Shown: piece by piece, positions 1-14,300 of the stretch
How the letters are laid out: every line of letters starts with the position of its first letter
Numbering within the stretch: position 1 is the first letter of the stretch
DNA from: Metopolophium dirhodum
Lineage: Eukaryota; Arthropoda; Insecta; Hemiptera; Aphididae
Assembly: GCF_019925205.1 (NCBI RefSeq)
Contig: NC_083561.1
Span: forward strand, 23,373,217 to 23,437,216
Direction of reading: 5' to 3'
DNA length: 64,000 bases
The notes under the pieces: model-generated
Databases searched by the model: none
What the model was told of the DNA's origin: nothing
What the model saw: the letters and a program-made list of their open reading frames with translations, nothing else
Translations under genes and position numbers: made by a program

Positions 1-777
1 TCTTGCTTCATATATGAAGAATTATAACAACCAATCAGAGATAGATCTGCTAACATTCTTGTTTGTCTAAAGAATTATACAAGATGTAATATTTTTAATT
101 TTCCATTCATCCATTTTTAATGAATGTAAACATAAATAACAAGGATTTATGAATAATACAGTAGACAGTAAGTCTCAGAATAACTATTTCAGTCATAGCT
201 AAAAATTAATTTTTTTTACAATTGTAAAATAGACAAAAAAAACATATTTACATAAGTTTCAAAAATATCCATATAATATAAGAGTTATCAGAGTTATTAG
301 CACTTAAGGATGCCTTGCCCGCATGTGTTGTCACCACCTTACAATTAATGTACAGCATGGAAAATTGTACTTTTAAAATGATTCATTTTATTCGGTTGTT
401 CTAAAAATGTAATTTGATCTATAATAATATTTAAACGTAGGATTATTATCTAGTGCGCCACAGAGGCTTTTATTGATATTTTAATCACAGAGCAATTTAT
501 ATTTGTTATAATCATTTTAAATTGTACAAACAATTTACAGTTTTAAAATCCTCATAACTTGCTTCTTAAATATTATATCAATAAAATCTTCCAAGATGCC
601 CAAAGTAATCATCTTACCTTAAAATGTTATATAAGGTAAATTTCTTTTAATTTTAAAAACAACAGTAAAATGGTTTATTGAAAACGTAAAAAATGCTATG
701 TTGTGCGATTGCAAAATAAAAATTATGTATGCGGTCTGGCATCCTCTTAAATAATGAATATTAAATATTTTGATTAC
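1..777 (-). other. Probable intron of the HS6ST gene
   Basis: AT-rich sequence 3' of the last visible HS6ST exon. I found no frame encoding the expected C-terminal part of the enzyme, so this is read as intron up to the window edge. Confidence 0.5.
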
Positions 778-1725
778 CGATTGGCCGCTAAATTATGTGG
801 ACAATCTGCAAACGAATTCAATGTAACATCTGTCCAAAATGTACCATTATAACATTTAGGCAATTCTTCAAGTGATGCTGGATGACCCCCACACCAATGT
901 CTAGACATTCTCCAAGTTGCTCCTCTTTGCACATGTTTGTATTCAGAAAGGTAACGGCTAACTGGATCTCTCAATAAAGTAAGATAGAAGTATCTACAAA
1001 GATAATTGATTAGATTGGTTTTATTTAATCAGTGATCATTATTACTCTAATTACCTTCGTTTAATGGATTTCCCTTCATTTTTGTCAAGTTCGGAATCAA
1101 CACATCCAGTTAATTCAGTAAAATCTGCATGGAGTCCACATTTCCATCCAGTAGAATATCGACTAAAGAGCCAATTTTCATTTCGACTAGGTCTGAAACA
1201 ATAGCATAACTTTCTTTTTCTTTGACATGTACAAGGACGCTGTAAGTCTAAATCTTGAACAAGATGACGTCCAAATGATGTACCGCCGGTTTTCTGTATA
1301 TGCAAAAACACCATGACATCATGCGCATTCATATCAAAACGTAATTGGTTTTCACTCTGCATATCATTGTAACTCACTCCTGTACCTGTGTCTTTGGCAC
1401 TTTTAAAGTCTAAAATAAAAACAATAGCTTGAAGAAATACATGTGTGTAAATTATTTGTAACCGATATTCTTTACCAGTTATATTGGTTGATAGAAGATT
1501 CATTAATGTCCATTCTGAATAAATTGCAGGTTTAGGGTTGTAGGATAATGAACAACGATTGTCTGAACAAAAATAACCAAAATATATGATACCAAATAAA
1601 GTCAACAATGCAAAAAACATGACCAGTTTCCTTAGAGTAATACGATGTTCTATTTTTCTTCTCATTTGAATGTTTTTCAGCAACCCTTCGCAGTCCGATT
1701 GCTCAACTACATGGGTAAAGACCAT
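778..1725 (-). CDS. HS6ST: Heparan-sulfate 6-O-sulfotransferase, 5' exons (partial gene)
   Basis: Golgi type II membrane enzyme that transfers sulfate from PAPS to the 6-O position of glucosamine in heparan sulfate. Three exons are visible: 1476-1725, 1055-1409 and 778-993. A cytosolic tail is followed by a transmembrane segment (about residues 32-52) and then the sulfotransferase domain. The 5'-phosphosulfate-binding motif reads LHIQKTGGTSFGRHLV and the 3'-phosphate-binding motif reads LLRDPVSRYLSE; both are close to animal HS6STs, as are WLFSRYSTGW, CGLHAD and HVQRGATW. The 1055/994 junction (AG+A makes Arg) restores RYFYLTLLRDP. The last visible exon ends ...NLAANR at a GTAATC donor, and the remaining C-terminal exons must lie beyond base 1. 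The start at 1725 is the first ATG of the open frame; a second Met about 20 codons on (MRRKIEH) is possible. A 66-nt in-frame intron (1410-1475) is inferred. Family identity is near certain. Confidence 0.93.
1410..1475 (-). other. Cryptic in-frame 66-nt intron in HS6ST
   Basis: On the minus strand the stretch begins GTAAAG and ends TTTTATTTTAG. It is 66 nt long (22 codons) with no stop, so an ORF finder reads through it. The read-through peptide (beginning GKEYRLQ, hydrophobic in the middle) interrupts the stem region. Splicing joins ...STNIT to DFKSAKD. The neighbouring intron (994-1054) is 61 bp, so this size is normal for the gene. Confidence 0.7.
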
Positions 1726-2311
1726 TTTGTACCAATCATTTCATCCAGTTGGTCATATAGACTCGTCTATCCAGCAGGCAAGTCCTACTGAATGTTTGTG
1801 CTGGTAAATGACGTATGTGAAAAATGTATTGTCCACATTGCAGTAAACAACATTTCAAGTCGGTGATAATCATAAAGCGATATCACAAACAATTTGTAGG
1901 CAGTCAACAATGAAAATTAAATATTGAAAATATGTAATAAATATTCAAATAACTATATTTACATCTTTAATCTTAAAAGTTTCTGTAAATTAGATTAACT
2001 GTTATCGTAAACTGATAACCTTACAGTGCGTTCAATCCAATACGTTTCCAGCACTGCTTTTCGATGCCAGGTCTATGTTTGAGCGCAATTTAGATGGATA
2101 TTTTGAATTTAGTAGCGCACCGCAGCTCGTTACTGCATCAATATTTTATGCGCAGTGCAGTAAACAATTGTTATATATTAAGTTGTCTGTAGTTTAATGT
2201 TGTGTTTTAATTTCGGAAGTGTAATAAAATATCGGTTTTATAAGAAATCCACGACGAGAATTATTTGACTATTTAGTATTGTTTACTGCTATTTTTGCAG
2301 TATTTTCTGCA
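1726..2311. promoter_or_regulatory. Shared head-to-head intergenic region, HS6ST / serpin-like gene
   Basis: 586 bp separate the divergent start codons of HS6ST (minus) and the serpin-like gene (plus). It must contain the 5' ends of both transcripts. I see no clear TATA box or other named element. Confidence 0.4.
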
Positions 2312-5300
2312 ATGAAGATAATATGGATTACCCCTTTATTACTAATCCAGAGTTACCGTAAGTCATGAAAATCAATATTAATATTATTGAATTAAGTTCA
2401 TATATCTTTGATTCATATATTATAATTTATATCTACACTCGTGTTGACGTGTTGTATTCCAATAGAATTCATAAACGAATACATAACCTTATAATTTATG
2501 TACAATTTTATATATTTTAACACCAATTAGGAAAAACTAACAAATTAGAAAATTTTAGAATCGTTTATACAATTAGTACAGTAGGGAAAAAATAGTGAAT
2601 TTCCAATAAGTATTTTTCTTTATTAATAATTAGGAAAAAACGTTTGAACATTTGATACACTTTTCTAACTATAGCTAAGCTAGTTCAAGATTTCATAGTT
2701 TGATAAATTTGAGTAAGTTACCTATAGGCTATATTCTTATATGGCTATATTATATATTACATAATAGGTACATAGGTGACATGTTATATATAGTTATTAC
2801 TTATTAGTTGTACAATTTTAGTTTTCATTAAGACGTGTACTCGACCGAAACGATTAACATAATATTATATATTATTATAATACTATTTTTGAAGTGAAAA
2901 CTTCTTTAGCGACGCTGTGCACTTAATCAGTTTTTTTTAGTGATGGGTAAAAATGTTGGACTCGTGTCAGACGAATGCGTGCATTTAGACCATTATGCAA
3001 AAGAAAAATAAACATACTTCTAGAAGTCCGATTTCAATTTTGAAAACTAATTTGAATTCAATTACTTCTTTTCTATGTTTTGTAGGAAAAACTTTTTCAT
3101 TTTTTTAACTCGTTGAACCTTTAAAGTACAAGTTCATTTTGAGAAATTAAGTAAATTAATTTGCAACTGTACTACAAAAACTTAACAAAATATCGAAAAT
3201 CTATTTCCTATAAAACATAGAAAAGAAGTTATTGCTCTCATGTAAGTGGAAAAAAATTAAAAAAATTCTATAAATATCAATAAAATTTTATCTGTTGGGT
3301 AAAAAAGCTTGAAAATTTAATAGAAGGCTCCTAGGTTATTGTTTCAAAGGCAGATGAAAAAATTAAAAATCCTTAGTCACAGTTTTTATTTATAAGCATT
3401 TAAAGTTCAAATCTTGACAAAATACGGAAAAATCATGAAAATTAGCAAATTATTTTGAGTTGAGAATTCATTAAAATTTTTCTTTTTAAATCTATGATTT
3501 GAAAATGTAATACAAGATTATCCATAAGTTTGTATACCTTTATCATAAAAAAAATGTCTACAAGAAAGTCAAATTAAATTATTATGAGCGTTTGAAATTT
3601 ATATTTTTACAACATTTGATATTCACTTGATATCTTATGTAACGATTTTCTTATTTTGTTGTAATTAAAAAACATATGACTGTAGATACTTGAAAATTTC
3701 ACTGAATTTTCTATACACATATTTTTTTTTCTATAAATATCAATAAAATTTTATTTGTTGGGTAAAAAAGCGTGAAAATTTAATATAAGGCTCCTGATAT
3801 ATCGTTCTAATAGCAGTTGAAAAATATTAAAAATACATAGGCACAATTTTTTTTATAAGCATTTAAGGTTCAAATGTTGACAAAATGTATCAAATTTATA
3901 ATTTAATAATTATTTTGTAGTTAAAAATTTATAAAATGTTCAACTTTTATAGCTAAGGATTTAAAATTTAAAACAAGGCTCCACGTAAATAGGTTATATA
4001 TAAATTACTTTATTCACAATAATATCATCAAATATACTTGGCAATATCATAGGCTGACTGACCGTTTTCGCTCAGAATTGTTTTTTTAATACAATGATAT
4101 TATATCATTATATTCAAATTTAACACCATCCATTACAGTGACCCACTTGTAACCTACTGTTCAGCAGAGTGACATCCACTTACCCACCTTTTTTTAATTT
4201 AATTTTCATATGTTGGACTTGTTGATATTTATTACCATAGAGGATGTTTTATCTAGTAGTGACTTGTTATTGTTAGTGTCTAGTGTTCGTTTTGTTCAAT
4301 TACCTTCAATTTTACTAGCTAAAATAAATGATTGGCGTAAGGTTGATATCAAAAAAAAAAATTTTTAAATAATTATTATAGCGCAATAAATAAATATTGT
4401 ATTTTACCAAAACAATTATAGTACTTTTATAATGATAATTAAAGCAATTCGTGCAAAATTATTACTTAACCATTCCATAGTATCAAAAATGCACGGCGTT
4501 AATATTCAAGTTTTCACTTCTGCCTGCACTCCCGGAGTGCAACCCATCGTTTTTTTTTATCACCGTGATATTTTTACTTTTAACACTTTTATTACCATTC
4601 AATATTTATTAACTAAAAATACTAGCAAAGTATAAATGTATAGAAGGATAGGTAGTCAAAATACTTTTTCATAAAATAATTTTATTTATACTGCAAGGAC
4701 GAAAAATTCTTATGTGGGTGTTGATAAACAAAAAGTTATTATTTACGTATATATGTATATTGTATATACTTACATAGGTACTCGTAAGTATTTTTCTCAT
4801 TTTAGAATAATGTTCCAAGTGTCAAGTGTGATAAAACACTGCAGGGCTTGATCCGGCTTGAATAGTCACATTGTTCCACAACCCACACATGTATGGGGCC
4901 AGCAGGCTGTGATCAGTCGGAAAAGATACATTATTGGCTATTTATTGCTATTTGCTAGTTGTTACATAATTTGAAGTTAATTACTAACAATTCTTAGTTA
5001 TTAATCATAATCATAATACAATATCAAATTGGTTGATAATTGAGTAGAACGAATTGTTGGCATCTAATCTATTAATCCCCTATCCAATCATCCAAATTCA
5101 TTGATGATCATACAATTCCACTGTCAGTTGTCACTGAAGTAGTGAAACACCAAAGTAACGCTTAAACACACCACTGAATAGGCCCGGAAAAAAACATTTT
5201 GACATAGCCCGGATATTCACCAAGTCGGCCCTGGACTTGACCCACATACCCACTGAATTCGATATTATTATATATAGACATATATAGGTATAGTTAATAG

Positions 5301-8300
5301 ATATAGACATATATTATACACATATACCTTCAGGTTACGAGTGTACCTTTCGAGTGTGACATTCAATATATCATATACTCTAGTATCTATTTATTAAATT
5401 ATACTGTATAGTGTATACAAATATAAAATATATAGCTACCTAAATACTAAATCTTCAGAAATACAAATGTACCTACATACATTTTTTATAATGTAAAAAT
5501 ATAGGTACTTAGGATTTAGGAACATAAAATGTTGGTTTAATTTTACATTGTTAACATATTTCATCATAATATCTATAAATTATAATATTTCACCCTATAC
5601 GTCACATTAAAAATAAAGTATTAACATTGTATGTTGTAACATAAATTGAACGTGAGAGTACCTATACATACGACAAGCTGCAATATAATATACCTACTGG
5701 CTACTATATTATATAAATAGTATTGACATCAGATATGTATATATTTGATATATATAAATTATAATATTATTATAATAATAGTACTACCTATAATAATATA
5801 TACGTACATCATACATAATACATATTACTATAGATACGAGTCACGAATCACAATCACGATACAAATAATAATGGTACCTGTAGATTATTTCCTACTCTAC
5901 GACCGTGATATAAGTATTAAATACTAGAGAAGAAATAGAAACGAATATCATTTAAATTATTCGTATCCTATACTATTAACTGACCAAAAAATAGTATGTG
6001 TGGCTCGTGCGGGAAGGAAATTTCAGTCTTGGGCGAAATTCAGCCCTCGCCTGCGGCTCTGACGTGTCACACACGTCGCCCGTGACTGAAATAGCTCACT
6101 TCCCGCCCTTGCCACACATAACACAATAATATACTATAATGAAGGAATACAAATTGCGCTTATCGGACTACTAATTAGTACTTTTAAATAAAACACAAAA
6201 GCTAGAAGGTTGAAATGTTCGTTTTTGGTTAGGTACACAAATATGTTATAGACGATATAGGACATTACGAATATCAATTGAATTAGGAAACCATAAATGT
6301 TAATTTAATATGTAGAATTGAGAGGACCTAGGAACCTTGTACGGTGCACCTATGACAGTATGACCTATCAACGGTTAAGAGGAAGATACTCGGACATTTT
6401 ATTTTTATTTCATTTCTATAAAACAACGTTTTATATTTTTGTTTTGTTTTAAGAAAAATAAAGAAAAAAGAAAAAAGATTTTATTATTCAAACAAATATA
6501 TTGTTTTTGAAGTACCAACTAAACCCGAGCTAAGCTCGGTCACCCGCGTTAGTAATGGTTGTACCTATTTAATCTTAATTTAATTTACAGGTACAATTGG
6601 TTCACATTCACAAGATGAATACAACCAATATTCATTATACCAGAAGAGACCTTTAAGTCCTCGACCATTGGATACAATGGCAGATTTAACCAATGACCTT
6701 GGAATATGTGTTTTGCGGGTACCTATGTAGCAATTTAACACTTATATATTTATAAAACCGTGACAGTTCGTTAGCCGGGACGAAACTATTAATATAAAAA
6801 ATCATCCTTACTTATAAATATAAAAATAAAACTATTTACTTTTAATAAAGAATAAAGATTCCAAACAATGTCAATTAAAAAATTCACATTTTTGGTGGAA
6901 ATCAAGGCCAAATTCATTTTTAATAATAATTTAGTAAATTTCTCAATGTTACAATATATTATTAGTTTAACTATGTATGACATTATTTCCGTGAAGCTAT
7001 AGCCACCCAAATTCAAAATTTGGTAGTTGGTACTGGTTTAGTCGACGCCCACCAAGAAAGTATCTTTTCGCCACTCAAGTGCAGTTGATACCAGCCACCT
7101 AAATAATCTATATCGGATGGCTTAAATATACAAGGTTATTGCAATAGTACCCCCACTATATAATTTTATCACGTTAAGTAATTAAAATTACAGCGTAAGG
7201 GGACGACCTATACTGGCTAAGACCGTGGGATATACTATGATATTATATATACTATATGTTATGGACCGTACCCTTACGCTGACATTTCATTTTTGTTTGA
7301 TAACAATATGGGCTATGTGCAATAACCTTGTAGATTTAAACCATGCTATATCGTATATTTTCGATGTTCAAATTATTATTTATAATTAGTTTTATTGTCA
7401 CAGTAAATTAATTGCATTCCTAAAAACAAAGATTTAAAATATATTCTATTATGTAATAATTAATTTCATAAAAAAAATAAATACTAATATTGGGAAATAT
7501 CAAATTTTATTTATAAATATATATTAAGTAATAATAGTTGTAACTTTTAAACTATAATTAATATATTATAAACAGAAAAATTCAAAAAAGAAAAATATAA
7601 CTTTTTACTCAGTATTTCATACATATTAACTGTGTATTCATTTACTCAATACTCATTAATTATTAATACATCGTACACCGTACACCGTACCTACTTATAT
7701 TATTATATTTTTATTCATTCATAGAATTATTGCTGAATTGAATGATATTTGGTAATTTATATTATATTCTAATAATGAATTTGATTATTATCATTTATTT
7801 GTGGACTATAAGGAAAAAAATATATCAAAATAGAAAATTAGGTAATTTAATTATTTTGTTGGATTTCATCATTGATTAAACTTATAAAGTATTAAACTAT
7901 TAAAGTACCTACTTTTGTAATTATTAATTTATCATTATTAGTTTAATTTTAAATGTATTATTAAGCTATAAAAAGTATAAAATATACAGTATGGTGATTA
8001 GAACATCGAAAATACGAGGGATTTAAGTGATGGGCAATAACAAACCAATACCCAACATTTTTTATTTAAGTTTTCTTGCTTAAACTTGTAAACTACTAAT
8101 TTATTATTACAAATAACTAACTTATTAGTTATTAAGAAAACTTGAATTAAAAATATTAAATCTGGTCAATAAACTTTACGGACATCCTGTCATTTATAAA
8201 TTTTTGTTGTATACACTTGTAGAAACCTACATTATAGAAACACACCTATAGGACTTCTACACAATTATTTTATTGATTGATGATCTTAAAAATGATGTAT

Positions 8301-11300
8301 TGTTATTATTATAAAAGTTAAGTTTTAAAATTAAATCAATATAAATAATTTTAATATAAACAATGTAATATATTTTGCGTCCTATTCTTATATTATGTTT
8401 GCCTATAACTTTTTAAATGGTGCAAATGAATAAGCTAGCTAAGCTAAGAAGCTTCTATTAGTTCCACCGTTTAGCATCTTTAGATTAAAATAACTAAATA
8501 GGTATAGTTTACTGTTTAGTATTTTATGTAAGATGTGCATAGTATAACTGTATAAGATAGTATAAGATATAATAGGTATATATGATTGTTAAAAATCAAA
8601 ATTGTCATAGAATCAGTAGGTACCTACCTATGATGGTAACTGTGCCACTACGCATAGAAAAGTTTTAAAACGTATTTCAGTATTTTATATAGGTACGGTA
8701 TTTCATAGGTAATAGCTGCCGGTGGTGCAATTGGAAATATTGCATTTTCTCCTTTTGGTTTAATGGCAGTATCAGTTCTACTTTATGAAGGATCGAGTGG
8801 GTATTCTGCATTGCAAATTAAACAATCTCTTAATTTACCTTGGGAAATTCTTGCTGTCAGAATCGGAGTTCGGGATTTAAATCGTTACCTTAAAGTAAAT
8901 AGTTGAATGGTAATGTTTGTAAAGGATAAAAATGTTGACAGATAACATTTTGATGTTTTAGACATATTTCAAAAGTGATGGATTTTTGAATGGCCTAACT
9001 ATGAGCAGAGAAGAAGTATGTCTCAGGCCACAATTCAAACGAGTACTAAGACTGTACGGTTTTGACGACCCCAATAGTTTTCTTTTCGATTCGTGTCCTG
9101 AAAGTGCAACGACAACGATTCAACCAATGCAGCCTATGTCTGTTACTACACATGGTACTGTAGTGACAGAAATTACCCCAACTAGCCAAATAATTCAAGT
9201 TTCTACTAATATTACGAATGGATCAGCTAGTGACGTATCAACAGTGGCGACTGAACTTCCAGCCAAAGTAACTTACCTAGGTGATGCTAGTTTCACTATA
9301 TCGAATATCGATACAAACACCAATTTACCGATGAATTCTCAAACAGTCACAATGGTCGTTGATATCGAAACACAACCTCACACAATGCCATTAGAATTAT
9401 CGACTAATCAAGTAAAAACAACACTTCTTATCAACGAACAAGAACCAAAATCATCTAATGAAATTGAAGTGACCAATAAAAACCCAAACGAACCGTTAAT
9501 AACTGATAAAATCGTTATAAGTACTACACCTATGACTTCTGACGATCCTATGATGGTGGCAGCTACGGTAACTCAAACCAACATAGATTATAAAAATGGT
9601 GCATTGAATTCACCAATCAAGAATATTATTGATACAACAAATAATAGTAAATCGCAAACTAGTCCTACAGACGTATTTACTACTACATGGTCACAGCATG
9701 AAAGTACAACCGATGGTTCGTCCGATATAACTACTGCAGATGTATTTACAAGTGTTAATGATGAAATTGTTTCACCTAGTAACTCTTATGTTACTTATGC
9801 TAAAGACAGTTCGCATACTCCGATAATAGCATCAACAGAAATCCCATTAAAAACTACTGTTAATAGCGAACTTAACGGGGTAAACACCGCAATGGAAGAT
9901 AAATATCTCTTTCTTGAAAACACAGTGGAAGGCATAATTACCACAACTAATGAATTAAAAATAGACATCGACGAAACGACTAAAATCATGGACGTAGGAA
10001 GTACATCACAAGTGTTTTCGTCAACAAAACCTATGTCTAATGACGATGGTGCAACTACGGATATTGAAACGAATACTGATCTTAAAAAAATAACTGATCA
10101 AACAACGCCATACACGAATCCTGAATTAAATAACAATCAAGTAACAACAGTTAGTGAACATTTAATATCCTCAACAGATGTTCCATCGACAATGAGTTCA
10201 AGAAACGTGACTGAAAATGAAATCATAAAAGAAGCAGAGTCCAATCGACATTATCAAATAGCTACTTTGGAAAAGAAGAGTGGGAGGTCTATAGAGTCTA
10301 ATGATAATTTACCTACTTTTAATGTAGAGTTCGTAGTACGAAAAGAAGATGTACGAAACAATTGCAATCAGACAAGAAAAAGGACCATTATCAAACCGGA
10401 TAGGATTTTGACGGAATATCCATCAAATTCAGGCGTTTCAATTACACTTAGGGGATCAAAGAAGCGAAGAAGAAGACATTTAAATCAGTGTAATTTTACA
10501 AGCTTAAAGCATACAGTATATATTTAGGCTATATTCGAGTAAAATATTACATTAATATAACTTTTTAGATCAAGGATACAATACAAATCGCAATCAATGG
10601 TTTAATGGTTACAAGACTTACGGACCTCCATCTGGCTGGATGGACAGGTCATCCAATCCATTTGAGTCGATTAATTTGTTCAATTCTGGCTATCAACGTA
10701 TCCCATTTTTTACGTATACAGCTGTATTGCCGTTTGGATTTATTTTCGAGCTAAAGTCACAAGTTATCGAGATACCTTTAGATGTACGTATACAATAATT
10801 AATTATAAGTATTAATTTAAAATTTTGAGATTGTTATAATACTATGGTATGATAGCCACAAATACCCATTTAATTACATTTCATACTGATAACTGATAAG
10901 TATCGACTAATATGACAGAACAATTATTGAAAGCAACAATAGATCTAGCATTTATGTGTGGTTATCAGCTTACGTACCTAATATTCTAACCTTTTTATTA
11001 ACTGCTATTGCCAGGCCGAGGTTACATTTACGATTTACCCATTGACACAATAATAATATTCTGTTGTCCTACATTCTGTATGGGAAAAATTGATTGTTGT
11101 GAGAAAATATATAATTTGCGAAGTGTTAAAGTTAAGACATTTGTAATTATATACGGAGTTCATATATTATGTCCATTCAAATTAATTTTGTAACTTCCTG
11201 TCACGATGGTCGTTCATGCAATAAAGCGTAAGAAATAGTAATAATTGTTATCATTAGGAGCTAGAACATATATGCAGTGGTGTTACAGACATTTTCAACT

Positions 11301-14300
11301 GGTGGGGGGAGGGGGGTTGGTTTATTAATACACATATGACATATATATGCTTTTACACAACATTTTTCGTAACCATCAATAATAATAATAAAAACTAACC
11401 TTACATCTTACATGTTTACTAATAATTTAATTTGAATATCTACATAAGTTAATACTAATTAGTAATTACTGTTATTTTAAAATTTTTCGTATTTAGTTAG
11501 TACTTAAATCGGGGCACCATAAATGCCCGCTAAATCACTATATTTTAGCATTTTACCTCAAAATAAGTTATATATAATATATATATATACCTATGTACCT
11601 ATAATATGATATTCTTTTTTAGTTATATGTACATACTAGACAGAACATTTTTAGGACGAAGTGGTTAATGTGTTTTTTGTTAGTATAGTACTAAGTTTTG
11701 AACTCCAATTTATGGCTATAAATTAATATATTTTAACAGAATTTTTCATATTATTGTGATTATATTTTATGCATACTTTTTTGCGATAGGTATAAACGGT
11801 GACGAAAGGTCGAAGGGCATAATGAATACACCCACGATTAAAGATATAATTATATCTTTAAACGTGGATACACCATAAAATGTTTTTCTGGGTGGTAATA
11901 ATGAGCTCTAAATACAATACTGTATATAGCCGCATAGGTACCTATATAGTATATTGTTTGATATATTTTTTGTTTATTTGTTGTATAATATGTATAAATA
12001 GGATCCAAAGTACACGTTGATGATACTTATGCCGAACCATCCGGACGGTCTATCCGAGCTGTTGCTGCTGTTGCCGTCCATGTCTTTGCGCAACATACAC
12101 AATTCTCTAAAACCGACGGCCGTTCATGCGACCGTGCCCACGTTCAAATACACGGCAAAAGTGGATTTGACTTCAGCTTTACAACAGGTGATTGACCGCT
12201 GAGATCAAGATTGTTTTGATAAAAAAAAAAATAAAACTTCTCGCTCTTAACATAATACGTACATACTACATACATTACAATATACATTCGTACATATATA
12301 TAACTATATAAGGAATTCGTACAATAAATTGAGGTACCTATATATACGTTCATTACTCGGACAAGCAGACCGTGCAATTTAGTGTTGAGAGCGTAGTCTT
12401 CCTTAGTTCCTAAATCGGCACAAGGTTCAAGGGCACAACTAGGCGTCAAAGACCCACCAAGAAGACATCAGTTTAATCATCGTTATTATTCCATTATTAT
12501 ATTACCTATTTGTTATTTATATACCACACGTCCCGCGTGTACGAAATACATCGTATGGCCTATGAATACAGCTCGTACAGTCGTAAGTGTACATGTAAAT
12601 ACGCAGTAGAGGACTGTCAAGGTTAAAGAAAATATGGTAGGTACTCACTACTCAGTCGCTTAATGTGAAAAAGTGAGGGAAGTCACTCGGAAAACCCAAA
12701 AATGTTTAAATAGGTACAGAAAATAGTAATAGTTCATGTATGTATTATTAATTGTTATCAATACATTTTTTTGCTGGCTCATAAAATATTGACAAAGACC
12801 CGCGGATAGGTATGTCAGTCTAAAACTGATCATTATAATATTATACAGGCAATAGGCATATATAAGAAATATATAAAATATTATCTATATATTATTATTT
12901 ATTACAATCTTTAAATCCATATTAAGTATAATTCACTGCATGTAAAATAGGTACCTACTAAAATCAATTGACTTTTTAAACTCTAACTTTGTATAATAGT
13001 GCATAACACTACCCAATTCTACAGGTGCTTAAAACTTGCAAACCTGCACCACAACTCTCTCGTATATAAAAATTACGTATATAGGTATATGGTTCTGAAA
13101 CTATAGTCGAAAGTACAGTAAACATCTGTACTTAGTTAAGTGTTCATAAAAAATATTATAGAAATATTTCTTACATAGGTAGTAATTATACAAATTACAT
13201 AATAATAATTATCCATCTTATATATATATATATATAATATCTTCTTTTCCTTTATATCATGATTCGAAATTAAATATTGATAATAACTAGTCAGGTATGA
13301 AGTCAGTATGACCATCTAGCATCTAGTGATGATTTTATAAAACATACCAAAAAACAGTTTTAAAAAAAGTTTTTAAATATATTTTTCAATATTTCAGTGA
13401 TAATTTCATATTCATAACCCTACGCATATACCCAAAGGCCAAAATCTTCCAAATAATCCTCGTGAAAAGACGGCGCATTATTGACCTCCTTTGTAGTTCT
13501 GCAGCAGTAAACACTAGTTCTATACTGCATGTGTCTTGTGGCCTATATATAGCCATTATATAATATAGGTAATAAGTAATAACTAATAAGAGACAAGAGT
13601 ATCAATTAGAATCCAATGATTTCTTGTAGTCTTTTTTTCTTTCACTCAACTTTTATTACGTATTGTACCTAGGTACTCTCATTGAATGTTTACTTTAATT
13701 GTATATATAAATAACGTGCTACAATAATCGCAACGTTTTTCTATTTGCAGGTCGGAATCCATGACGTGTTCTACAGGTACAGGGCGGACCTTTCGTTCAT
13801 GTCACCGGACGCTCGGCTGTTCGTCAGTTCGGTCCAGCAAGTGGTGTCCGTGACGGTGAAAAAGTACAACACGCCACCGGGTAAGTGGTCAGGGCCGAGG
13901 TGCGCTAATTCCCGTTTATATATATATATGTAATATGTATAGAAAATAGTTTATTATCACATGCAACCAAGCAGGTAATTGTTGTATGTATAAGTATATT
14001 ATAGTCATCTGCTAAATTCTGCTTGATTGTATTATATTTGTATTACTTATATATTATGCGTTTAACGAGACGTTTTCATTTACGAATGGACATAATAATA
14101 ATATATTATGCCTTCTATGTGACTGTCAGACTGTATACATAATGTTATAAAACTTATAGATTATATTATATATTTATACACCTGTAACACGCGTAGGAAC
14201 GCAAACAGTGACCATGAAAAATCGTATTTATCCGCCACCCGTTTGAAATCGGATTCGCGGACTGTTGCAGTGGTCGGAAATCACCAAAAAAACTCTCCAC

